Source: an uncultured bacterium
GTDB lineage: Bacteria; Planctomycetota; UBA1135; GCA-002686595
Length of the DNA: 40,435 nt
NCBI GenBank assembly: GCA_938075305.1
Contig: CALJGV010000034.1
Location: forward strand, 1-40,435
Direction: 5' to 3'
The notes beneath the pieces are model-generated. The model had not been told where the DNA came from and ran no database searches. It saw only the letters and a list, made by a program, of their open reading frames with translations. Shown here in pieces: positions 23,511-30,814 of this stretch (within the stretch, counting starts at the first letter, position 1; every line of letters starts with the position of its first letter). The translations under genes were made by a program, and so were the position numbers.

Positions 23511-24748
23511 GGGTTCTGGACCTCGTCCGCGGCCGCGGTCTTGCGCTCGGGATTGAAGAAGGGCCCGGCGTGCACGCGCGCGAGCACGTTCTGCGGGCGC
23601 CGGATGACCGTCAGCTCGAGGTCGACCTCGGTGCCCTTCACGGCGAGGTCCATGGGAATCTTGGCGAGGGCCAGCGGCCGCCGCAGGAGCGAGGAGTAGT
23701 GGAAGCTGGTGGCGTAGCCGGCGTAGTCCCAGGGGGTCTCGCTGCGTCGGTAGACGCTCATGGTCGTCTCCTCGTAGACCTCATGGCGCGGAGCGAGGAC
23801 CCCCGCGTCGTCGTGGACGCGCTCGTAGTCGTGCACGTCCACCGCGAGTCCGGTGGTGGTCCAGCGGGAGGAGCCTGTGGCCAGCTCCTGCTCGATGGCC
23901 CCTCGGCCCACGAAGTCCCGGTCACTGCGCTCCATGGCGCGCAGCATCCAGCCCCAGCCAAGCTCGGTCGGGGTCTCACGCTGCTCATCGACCCAGGCGT
24001 GGCGGGAGGAGCGGAAGTCGACGTCCATCAGCAGCAGCCCCGCCTCGACCCGCGCCATCTTCAGGGCGGTGGTCCCCATCATCGTCAGGTTGTCGCCGCG
24101 GCCCGCCTCGAGCAGCGCGTCCAGCACGGCGAGGGCGCCCTGCCTCGGGACCCACAGCTCGTAGCCCAGGTCCCCGGTGTAGCCGGTCCGCGACAGGATG
24201 ACCCCGTGGCCGGCGATGGTGCCGTGGGTGACGCCGAAGTACCGGAGTCCGTTGGCGCTGTCGGTCAGGCGCGCGAGGATCCGGCGGGCGAGGGGCCCCT
24301 GGAGGGCCAGGATTCCGAAGTCGAGGGAGACGTCCTGGACGACCTCCCGGGCGATCCCGAGGTCGCTGGCGAGGTCGCGGAAGTACTTGAGAGTCGGCTC
24401 CGCCGCGGTGAGCAGGAAGTCGTCGCTGGAGAGGCGCAGCACGACGCCATCCTGGAGGACGTATCCGCGCCGGTCGCACCAGCAGGTGTACTGGGCCCGC
24501 CCGTCCGCGATGGCGCCCACGTCGCGGACCATGGCGTGGCGCAGCAGCGTCTCCGCGCCCGGGCCGGCGAAGCGCAGTTTGAAGAGCGGCGAGGTATCCA
24601 GCAACGCCGCCGAGTTTCGGATGGCGTAGTACTCGGTGGAGATCGAGTGCTGGTACGCGGGCGCGACGGCGTACCCGGCCCATAGTTTCCAGACCCCTGT
24701 CTGGTTGAGACCGCTGAGGCGCGGCTGGAACGGGGTGGACTGCGGCAT
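23507..24748 (-). CDS. GcvT-like aminomethyltransferase family protein (tetrahydrofolate-dependent)
   Basis: 413-residue protein with the glycine cleavage T-protein fold. Visible blocks: TEYYAIRNSAALLDTS (about 38-53), the folate-site aspartate D100 in GYVLQDGVV (equivalent of GcvT Asp101), ALQGPLARRIL (148-158), and SRTGYTGDLGYELW (186-199). The C-terminal barrel ends in VHAGPFFNPERK. No gcvH or gcvP lies in the window, and the first 35 residues (with GLNQTGVWKLWAGYAVAPAYQHS) differ from true GcvT. A tetrahydrofolate-dependent demethylase or methyl-transfer role is therefore more likely than glycine cleavage. It is first in an operon with the flavoprotein (4-bp overlap). Confidence 0.87.
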   Translation of the reverse strand: MPQSTPFQPRLSGLNQTGVWKLWAGYAVAPAYQHSISTEYYAIRNSAALLDTSPLFKLRFAGPGAETLLRHAMVRDVGAIADGRAQYTCWCDRRGYVLQDGVVLRLSSDDFLLTAAEPTLKYFRDLASDLGIAREVVQDVSLDFGILALQGPLARRILARLTDSANGLRYFGVTHGTIAGHGVILSRTGYTGDLGYELWVPRQGALAVLDALLEAGRGDNLTMMGTTALKMARVEAGLLLMDVDFRSSRHAWVDEQRETPTELGWGWMLRAMERSDRDFVGRGAIEQELATGSSRWTTTGLAVDVHDYERVHDDAGVLAPRHEVYEETTMSVYRRSETPWDYAGYATSFHYSSLLRRPLALAKIPMDLAVKGTEVDLELTVIRRPQNVLARVHAGPFFNPERKTAAADEVQNP

Positions 24749-24869
24749 CGGTGGGCGTGGCCCTCCGGAGCGTCCGTCGGGGCCGCCAGTCCACCACAGC
24801 TCGGTCCTTCAGGGCAAGGGCGCTTCAGCGCTCCTGCCAGGGGGCGGGCCGCTCCGGGACGCGGCGTGC

Positions 24870-25550
24870 TCAGGCGGACCGTGCGCGGTCGGACTGGGCG
24901 CGGACCTGCTCGTGCTGGATCCACGATCGCAGCTGGCGCTCGATCTCGGGCATGCCGTTGGTGGTGGACCAATCGAAGACCATGCCGCAGTTGGCGCGCG
25001 GTCCCTCGAGGCGTCGTTGCACGATCCGCGCGGGCAGCACGTGGGTCCAGTTGGCACCGAGGCACAGCTCCAGCTCGGCCTCCGTGCGGTCGGAGGTCTT
25101 GGCCTCATCCCTGGGCGGGAGCAGGACTGCGGCGCCAGAGATGGAGATGTTCTTGAGGATCACGTCCATCCAATCCCCACCCCGAACCCGGAGGCGGGCG
25201 CTGGCATGGGGATGGCGAGCGGTCTCGAGGCGATAGTCATTCCGCAGGCCCTCCGCCTGCAGCACCTTCCTCGCCACCTCAGGGGGAACCTGAATAACGT
25301 ACGCCCTCGAGCTGTCGAGCTCTCGACGCTCGATGATGCGCCCCGGGGCCTCGACGCCCTCGATCGAGCCGTTCGAGCAGAACCGGAGGGAGACGGCGTC
25401 GGTGATCGCGTAGCAAGGGAGGGAGGGCCCCTCGAACTTGACGTGCACGCGAGCGAATGAGGCGTCGACGACGCAGCCCTGGACCTCGCGGCCAGCTTCA
25501 GTGCCGACCTGGACGATGGGGGCGGTCTTGTCAGTGAAGAGGTCGGGCAT
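24870..25550 (-). CDS. PilZ-domain protein, predicted c-di-GMP receptor
   Basis: 226-residue cytosolic protein. The C-terminal PilZ domain (about 102-215) contains both halves of the c-di-GMP motif: R103-N-D-Y-R107 (RxxxR) and N134-I-S-I-S-G139 (N/DxSxxG). The N-terminal 100 residues form a beta-rich domain like that of YcgR-type two-domain PilZ proteins. It should respond to c-di-GMP, affecting motility, adhesion or exopolysaccharide; no partner is adjacent. A clear palindrome lies just before its start codon (25559-25577). The gap of 121 bp to the next gene suggests it is transcribed alone. Confidence 0.86.
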   Translation of the reverse strand: MPDLFTDKTAPIVQVGTEAGREVQGCVVDASFARVHVKFEGPSLPCYAITDAVSLRFCSNGSIEGVEAPGRIIERRELDSSRAYVIQVPPEVARKVLQAEGLRNDYRLETARHPHASARLRVRGGDWMDVILKNISISGAAVLLPPRDEAKTSDRTEAELELCLGANWTHVLPARIVQRRLEGPRANCGMVFDWSTTNGMPEIERQLRSWIQHEQVRAQSDRARSA

Positions 25551-25558
25551 TTACGGCG

Positions 25559-25577
25559 AGGGGTAGGCGTTACCCCT
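25559..25577 (-). promoter_or_regulatory. Palindrome AGGGGTA-N5-TACCCCT upstream of the PilZ gene
   Basis: AGGGGTA (25559-25565) and TACCCCT (25571-25577) are perfect inverted arms around the 5-nt GGCGT. The site ends 8 bp before the start codon of the PilZ gene and covers where a ribosome binding site would be. It could be a repressor operator or a 5'-leader hairpin. No other obvious Shine-Dalgarno sequence is present, so translation could depend on opening it. Confidence 0.4.
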
Positions 25578-25665
25578 TAAGTGTCGGCCGTCTCCGGTCT
25601 CCAACTTGTGTCGCGGTCGAGCGTCCGTGCGGGGCCCGTCTCCCTTCGAGCCTGATACCTGCCTC

Positions 25666-28122
25666 TCAGGGGCAAAAAAGCACGTTCACCGCGTTGGTGA
25701 AGTTGGACGCGCCCCCGTCTCGATACCAGTACTGGAAGTTCAGAAACGCGGCGTTCTGCAGGTCGAGGGCGGGGGGCGCCAGCTGCGGGTCGAGCGTGTA
25801 GTCCACCGATCCGGTCGCGTCCGCCTGGGAGATCTGGTTGCTGAGCCGGTACAGCGGGCTGTCGAGGCAGACGTACCCGCTGGCCACCGGGAGGCGGCGC
25901 TGGGAGCGCGAGGCGATAAGGAAGCCGAAGGTGCCCGAGGGGATGTTTCGGACCCGGATGCGCAGGTCCTCCGCGTCGAGGTAGAAGCGGCCGGTGAGAT
26001 CCAGTTCGGCGAACTCGCCCACGGTGTTGAGGCGAGAGCTGCAGAAGGAGTACTTCACATGCCGGCAGAGGTTGCGCTCCACCTCCTGGCGGAACATCGC
26101 GCGGCTCTGGATGGTCACGCCGCCGAGTTCAGCGATGCAATGATGGGCGTTGAAGGGGCTGGGGCCCTGGCCGCCAGCGCCGCCGAGGGCGCCGATCCGG
26201 CCGAAGAGCGACCACGTCTCGGCGTCGAGGTTGCCGATCTCTCCCGACTGCGCGGGGACGCGTGCGGCCTCGGAGCCCTGGAGATAGATCACGAGGTCAC
26301 CTACCGCGTCGTAGGTGACCATGAGGTGCACCATCTCGTCCGACCAGCTGCCTGGTAGGTCCACTGTGGCGGTGGTGCTCTGGCCGTTCTGGGCGCCGCG
26401 CAGGCGCACCCGAAGGTCATCGGCGACGTTGGCGCCGGGATCGTCTCCGACGATCCCACCATCACCGACGGTGATGGAGAGGCCCTCGCTCGCGTCGCCC
26501 ACGTCGAGAAGCACGAGCTCCTGCTGGGGCTGCGCTTCGATGCTCCGCGTCCAGAGCCCCACGCTGAACGCACGCCGTGCGTCCGCCGGGAGTCCGCTGC
26601 GGGTCAGCCGTAGCTGGGTGCTGGCGGTCCCGGCGCGGATGACCGTGGGGGAGAGGTCGCTTGGGCCCCCGCCCGTGCGGGGCACGACCTCGAAGTCTGC
26701 GTTGGCGTCGTGGTCGATGACCTCCCAGGTGGGGAAGGGGTGCTGCGGCGAGTTCCAGAGCTGCCCGAGGGCCAGGGGGCCCTGGGCTTGGAGGCCGAGG
26801 CTGGGGCTCCACGTCGCGATGAAGGTGGAGCGGGGCTCAGGCGAGCGCGAGTTCGTGGAGACGTTGGCGCGGAAGTTGTCGAGGTCGCTCTGGAGCAGGG
26901 CCACGATGCCCGCGTGTTGCCCCGCGACGTCTGTGGACTCTGAGGGGTCGCTCAGCAGGTTGTAGAGCTCTCCCTCCCTGAGCTTCCACTGGCCGTACCT
27001 GATCGCGTCAATGAAGCTGCCAGCGCCTCGGAAGAGCGGGCGCGCCAGGGCTGGCGGCCCCCCGGTGATGGTCGAGAGCAGGCTGACCCCGTCCAAGGCC
27101 AGCTGGGGCGGGGCGGGAATGTTCACCGCCTCGAGGATGGTTGGGGTCAGGTCGACGTCGGCGCCCAGGTCGTTGAGCGTGAGGCCGGGGGGGATCCTGG
27201 TGGGCCACTTCGCGATGAAGGGCACACGGATGCCTCCCTCGAACGTGCTCCCCTTGGCGCCCCTCAGCCCACCGGTCGAGCCGGCCTGGTAGGGGTTGGC
27301 GGCCCCAGCCGGACCGTTGTCCGAGAGGAAGATCACGAGGGTCTGCTCGGCGAGCTCCAGCTCGTCCAGGAGGTCGAGGACCTGGCCGGCGCTGTGGTCC
27401 AGCTCCTCCACGGCGTCCCCGTACTCGCGGCCATCGGCGCTGATCCCGTCGAACGCGGGGCTTGCGATGGCCGGGACATGGGGCGTGGAGTAGGCGAGGA
27501 CCGCGAGGAACGGTGACTTCGTCTCGTTCGCGTCGCGGATGAAGTCCAGGGTCCGCGCGGTGAAGCGCGCGGTGCTCATCCGGGCGTCCGGCTCCCACTC
27601 CCACTCGGAGGTCTCGGAGTCGACGTACGCGTTGGGTTCGGCGAGGTGGCCCCAGGGCGACGTGAGGTAGTGGCTGAAGCCCTGGCCGCCCGGGAGCTGC
27701 GAGGGTGAGTCTCCGAGGTGCCACTTCCCGAAGTAGCCCGTGCGGTAACCGGCGCTCGCCATGAGCTCGGCGACGGTGGTCTCGCTCGAGCTCAAGCCGT
27801 ACTCGCTCCACTGGGAGAGCGCGGTGAAGATGCCGAGCCGCTGGGGCGTGAGTCCGGTGAGGAGCGCGGCCCGCGTGGGTGAGCACCTGGGCTGCACGTA
27901 GAAGGAGTTCATCCGAACGCCCTCGTTGGCCATGGCGTCCAGCCGCGGGGTCGAGATCAGCGGAGCGCCGTAGCAGCTCAGGTCTCCGTAGCCGAGGTCA
28001 TCGGCAAGGAGGATCACGATGTTCGGCTGCAGCCCTTCCGAGGGCGGCAGGCTCGACGGGGGAGACGCTACGCCGTTCCCTGCCAGGCAAAGGAAGGAGA
28101 GACTGATGGAAACCGCGCGCAT
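25666..28122 (-). CDS. Secreted formylglycine-type sulfatase with LamG-like domain and shared C-terminal domain
   Basis: 818 residues from the ATG at 28120-28122, which starts a good signal peptide (MRAVSISLSFLCLAGNGVA). The open frame extends upstream to 28329; another ATG at 28143 is possible. Residues about 33-500 are a type I sulfatase: metal pair D41-D42 in LLADDLGYGD, modified cysteine C80 in C-S-P-T-R (needs a formylglycine-generating enzyme encoded elsewhere), and FLSDNGPAG with the second metal pair. About 525-680 resemble a LamG/ConA-like lectin (RLTRSGLP ... SVGLWTRS ... HLMVTYDAVGDLVIYLQG). The last 135 residues are homologous to the tail of the lectin/PQQ protein at 11573-14656. 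It would remove sulfate from algal or other polysaccharides outside the cell. Alone on its transcript, with 115-118 bp gaps at both ends. Confidence 0.9.
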   Translation of the reverse strand: MRAVSISLSFLCLAGNGVASPPSSLPPSEGLQPNIVILLADDLGYGDLSCYGAPLISTPRLDAMANEGVRMNSFYVQPRCSPTRAALLTGLTPQRLGIFTALSQWSEYGLSSSETTVAELMASAGYRTGYFGKWHLGDSPSQLPGGQGFSHYLTSPWGHLAEPNAYVDSETSEWEWEPDARMSTARFTARTLDFIRDANETKSPFLAVLAYSTPHVPAIASPAFDGISADGREYGDAVEELDHSAGQVLDLLDELELAEQTLVIFLSDNGPAGAANPYQAGSTGGLRGAKGSTFEGGIRVPFIAKWPTRIPPGLTLNDLGADVDLTPTILEAVNIPAPPQLALDGVSLLSTITGGPPALARPLFRGAGSFIDAIRYGQWKLREGELYNLLSDPSESTDVAGQHAGIVALLQSDLDNFRANVSTNSRSPEPRSTFIATWSPSLGLQAQGPLALGQLWNSPQHPFPTWEVIDHDANADFEVVPRTGGGPSDLSPTVIRAGTASTQLRLTRSGLPADARRAFSVGLWTRSIEAQPQQELVLLDVGDASEGLSITVGDGGIVGDDPGANVADDLRVRLRGAQNGQSTTATVDLPGSWSDEMVHLMVTYDAVGDLVIYLQGSEAARVPAQSGEIGNLDAETWSLFGRIGALGGAGGQGPSPFNAHHCIAELGGVTIQSRAMFRQEVERNLCRHVKYSFCSSRLNTVGEFAELDLTGRFYLDAEDLRIRVRNIPSGTFGFLIASRSQRRLPVASGYVCLDSPLYRLSNQISQADATGSVDYTLDPQLAPPALDLQNAAFLNFQYWYRDGGASNFTNAVNVLFCP

Positions 28123-28126
28123 GTAC

Positions 28127-28146
28127 CGAATGGTATCCCCCATTCG
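28127..28146 (-). promoter_or_regulatory. Inverted repeat before the sulfatase start
   Basis: CGAATGG (28127-28133) and CCATTCG (28140-28146) are perfect inverted arms around a 6-nt spacer, 4 bp upstream of the ATG at 28122. If translation began at the alternative ATG at 28143, the repeat would be partly coding. An operator or leader hairpin is possible; no function is shown. Confidence 0.28.
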
Positions 28147-28240
28147 ATTCGGGGGTTGGATGCCGCCGGGGAGGGTTTGGTGGATCCGAGCCCATGCGTC
28201 CTTCAGGTGTCCACGGCGAAGATCTCGAACGCGATCCGTC

Positions 28241-29260
28241 TCAGCCGGGGACGTCCACATTTGGACCCGCGACGTTGGTACGTAGACGGAGCAAGGCGGA
28301 ATCCGCGGCCATGAGCGCGGCCGCGGCAACCACCAAGGCTGCCCCAGGACCGATCGATACCGTGACGAGGTCGTCCAGCTTGACGACGACGATCACCAGA
28401 GCCAGCGCGAGGACGTCGAGCATGCACCACCGACCAAGCTCGCGCTCGAGCGCGACCCATCGGAGGGGTGGGCGACCGCGGGACCAGTGCCCGATCCCGG
28501 CGGCCATGGCCCTGGCCATGGGGAGGACGACCATGAAGGCGGCAAGCCCGCAGGCGAGCCAGCGCTCGTCCCCCGCCGCCTGCTCACCGACCGCCTCCAA
28601 CAGGGAGAATGTGTGCTCCTTGAGGATGCCCTTCTGGATGCCGAGCAGCATGGGGAGCGGCGCCGCGAGGAGGCAAAGGGAGCCGGCGAGGTGCAGGGCA
28701 CGGCCCAGCGCCGGGGCGCCCCAAGCACGTGGATGGAAGCTGGACGGTCGAGGGGCCGAGGGGGCTGGCCCCAGGGCGCTGTCGATCACGCGGGTGGCCA
28801 GGATGCCCGCGACCATCGCGAGCATGAAGAGGTGGATGCCCGCGCGCGTCTCGCTGCGGGTGACCCCGAGCTGGACGGCGCTCACGAACAGCCCGACGAC
28901 CCAGAAGTCGAGGGTGGACCAGCGGCCCGCTCCGTGGAGGCCGCGGAGCACCGCCGCGGACCTGCGGGTGGCACTGCCGCGGGCAACGATGAGGCCAGCC
29001 ACGCCGAGCTTGAACGTGGGGAGCACCAGCGAGAACGCGAAGACCACCGCGCTGAGGACCGGAGTGCCATCCACCCAGAGGGCCCGGATGCCGCCGAGGA
29101 TCGAGTAGATCTCCTCCGGGGTCCCGAGGGTCTGGTACCAGATGGTCGGGAGGGTGAGCGCGATGCACATGCCCGAAGCGCTCACCACCAGGAGCGCCCC
29201 GGCGACTCGTCGAGCGAGGGGCCGAAGGGCGCGGGGGTGGTCGGCGGGAGAGGCATTCAC
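28241..29260 (-). CDS. PqiA-like (paraquat-inducible protein A) integral membrane protein
   Basis: 339 residues. Two half-repeats of the PqiA fold are visible: the first with a long hydrophobic helix, LVLPTFKLGVAG and RWSTLDFWVVGLFVSAVQLG, the second with AAFMVVLPMARAMAAGIGHW and RWCMLDVLALALVIVVVKL. There are about eight membrane helices. PqiA works with a PqiB/MCE-type lipid-transport protein in proteobacteria; no MCE gene is nearby, and the Cys-x2-Cys zinc ribbon of classical PqiA is missing. I take the GTG at 29258-29260; a TTG at 29353 would add 31 low-complexity residues. It is divergent from the DUF1501 operon, and the family call is good although the role is uncertain. Confidence 0.78.
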   Translation of the reverse strand: MNASPADHPRALRPLARRVAGALLVVSASGMCIALTLPTIWYQTLGTPEEIYSILGGIRALWVDGTPVLSAVVFAFSLVLPTFKLGVAGLIVARGSATRRSAAVLRGLHGAGRWSTLDFWVVGLFVSAVQLGVTRSETRAGIHLFMLAMVAGILATRVIDSALGPAPSAPRPSSFHPRAWGAPALGRALHLAGSLCLLAAPLPMLLGIQKGILKEHTFSLLEAVGEQAAGDERWLACGLAAFMVVLPMARAMAAGIGHWSRGRPPLRWVALERELGRWCMLDVLALALVIVVVKLDDLVTVSIGPGAALVVAAAALMAADSALLRLRTNVAGPNVDVPG

Positions 29261-29527
29261 CGGGGCCGTCGTGCCGCGGCGAATCGGAGGGCTTGCTCCC
29301 TCGGGCCCGTCGGCTCCGCGGCGTCGGTGGGAGGCGGGGAGCGAGGGGTTCAAGGGGCGGGGCCGGCGGAACGGCCCTAACGATGCTGGCAGGGCTTACG
29401 GGGCCATGCAATGACTCTCTCGCGGCCCGAGGGTGCGCGGCCGCCCGATATCGAAGGGGGCGTATATGCTCAATGGGGCGCATCTGGCGCTGGAGGCCTG
29501 CGGCGTCGAACCCTGGCCAAGTCAATC
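29261..29527. promoter_or_regulatory. Divergent region between PqiA-like gene and the DUF1501 operon
   Basis: 267 bp. It holds a relatively AT-rich patch (GATATCGAAGG... CGTATATGCT, about 29447-29470), with TATATG at 29463-29468 as a possible -10 element for the plus-strand operon, but no good -35 was found. GGCCG/CGGCC arms (around 29360-29375) could form a small hairpin. This must contain promoters for both directions; details are inferred. Confidence 0.35.
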
Positions 29528-30814
29528 ATGAGCAGCAACCCCCATCGCCCCAGCCGTCGCGCGGTGCTCCGCGCGGGGCTTGCCTCCACCTTCGGCTTCG
29601 GCGAGCTGGCCAAGGCTGCGACCCGGTGGGACGGCGCGGCGCCGGCCCGGACGCAGGCGGTCATTCAGATCTTCCTCCCGGGCGGCCTTGCCCACCAGGA
29701 GACCTTCGACCCCAAGCCCTACTCACCGCTCGCCTATCGCGGGGACGTCAAGGCCATCCCCACGGCGCTCGATGGCGTCCGCTTTGGCAGCTACTGCAAG
29801 GAGACCGCCAAGGTCGCGGACCGCCTGTGCGTGGTACGTTCGTTCACTCACGGCGAGGCGGCCCACGAGCGGGGCGTGCACAACATGATGACCGGGTTCC
29901 GGCCGAGCCCTGCCGTGGTCTACCCGAGCATGGGGAGCGTGGTTTCCCATGAGCTTGGCGGGCAGCGGGACCTGCCCGCCTACGTGTGCGTCCCCCGGCC
30001 GCCGAGCGTGTACGCGGGGCCTGGCTACCTCTCGTCGTCCTTCGCGCCCTTCGGGCTCGGCGGAGACCCCGCGTCCGGCTCCTTCAAGGTCCGGGACCTC
30101 GACCTCCCTGACGGTGTGGATGACGATCGCTTCGCTCGCCGTCGCGCGATGTTGGAGGACGTCAATGGGCCCTTCCTGGACTCGGTGGATGCGGACGAGG
30201 TGGGCGCCATGGGGGACTTCTACGAGCGGGCCTACGCCCTGCTCGAGTCGGACTCCGCCAAGAGCGCCTTCCGGCTGAACGAGGAGCCGAAGAAGCTCCG
30301 CGACCGTTACGGCCGCGGAGGCGCGGGGCAGCGGTTGCTCATGGCCCGCCGCCTCGTGGAGAACGGGGTGCGGTATGTGACGGTGAGCCTCGGTTCGTGG
30401 GACATGCACCAGAGGATCTCCCGGGGCATGAGCCGGCAGTTCCCGGCGGTGGACCGGGCCTTCGCGACGCTCATCGCGGACCTCGACGATCGCGGCCTCC
30501 TGGACACGACCCTCGTCCTCCTGACGACGGAGTTCGGGCGGACCCCGCGGCTCAACCCCACCGGCGGCCGGGATCACTGGCCCCGGGTCTTCTCTGTGGT
30601 GATGGCAGGGGGCGGAGTGAAGCGCGGCCACGTGCACGGTCGCTCTGACGCCACCGCCTCCGAGGTGGAGGAGAAGGCCGTCGGTCCTGAGGACCTGGCC
30701 AGGACGGTCTACACGCTCATGGGAGTGGATCCAGACCGGACCCTGCTGGCGGGCGGGAATCGGCCGCTCCAGCTGGTGAAGGGGGGCCGCGTGATGCGCG
30801 AGGTCCTGGCGTGA
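29528..30814 (+). CDS. DUF1501 family protein, Tat-exported
   Basis: 428 residues. The N-terminus SRRAVLRAGLASTFGFGELAKA is a twin-arginine signal, so the protein is folded before export. The body has DUF1501 features: IQIFLPGGLAHQETFDPKP, VRSFTHGEAAHERGVHNMMTG, GSWDMH (about residues 290-295), LLTTEFGRTPRLNPTGGRDHW and GGGVKRGHVHGRSD. DUF1501 belongs to the alkaline phosphatase/sulfatase-like fold, with the aspartate and histidines of these blocks as probable metal ligands, but the substrate is unknown. The start is the ATG at 29528, chosen for the Tat signal. Its stop overlaps the next start (GTGA at 30811). First gene of a four-gene cluster typical of Planctomycetota. Confidence 0.9.
   Translation: MSSNPHRPSRRAVLRAGLASTFGFGELAKAATRWDGAAPARTQAVIQIFLPGGLAHQETFDPKPYSPLAYRGDVKAIPTALDGVRFGSYCKETAKVADRLCVVRSFTHGEAAHERGVHNMMTGFRPSPAVVYPSMGSVVSHELGGQRDLPAYVCVPRPPSVYAGPGYLSSSFAPFGLGGDPASGSFKVRDLDLPDGVDDDRFARRRAMLEDVNGPFLDSVDADEVGAMGDFYERAYALLESDSAKSAFRLNEEPKKLRDRYGRGGAGQRLLMARRLVENGVRYVTVSLGSWDMHQRISRGMSRQFPAVDRAFATLIADLDDRGLLDTTLVLLTTEFGRTPRLNPTGGRDHWPRVFSVVMAGGGVKRGHVHGRSDATASEVEEKAVGPEDLARTVYTLMGVDPDRTLLAGGNRPLQLVKGGRVMREVLA

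Noticed and set aside
28123..28329. N-terminal extension of the sulfatase
   Set aside because: Adds up to 69 residues before the signal peptide with no domain content.
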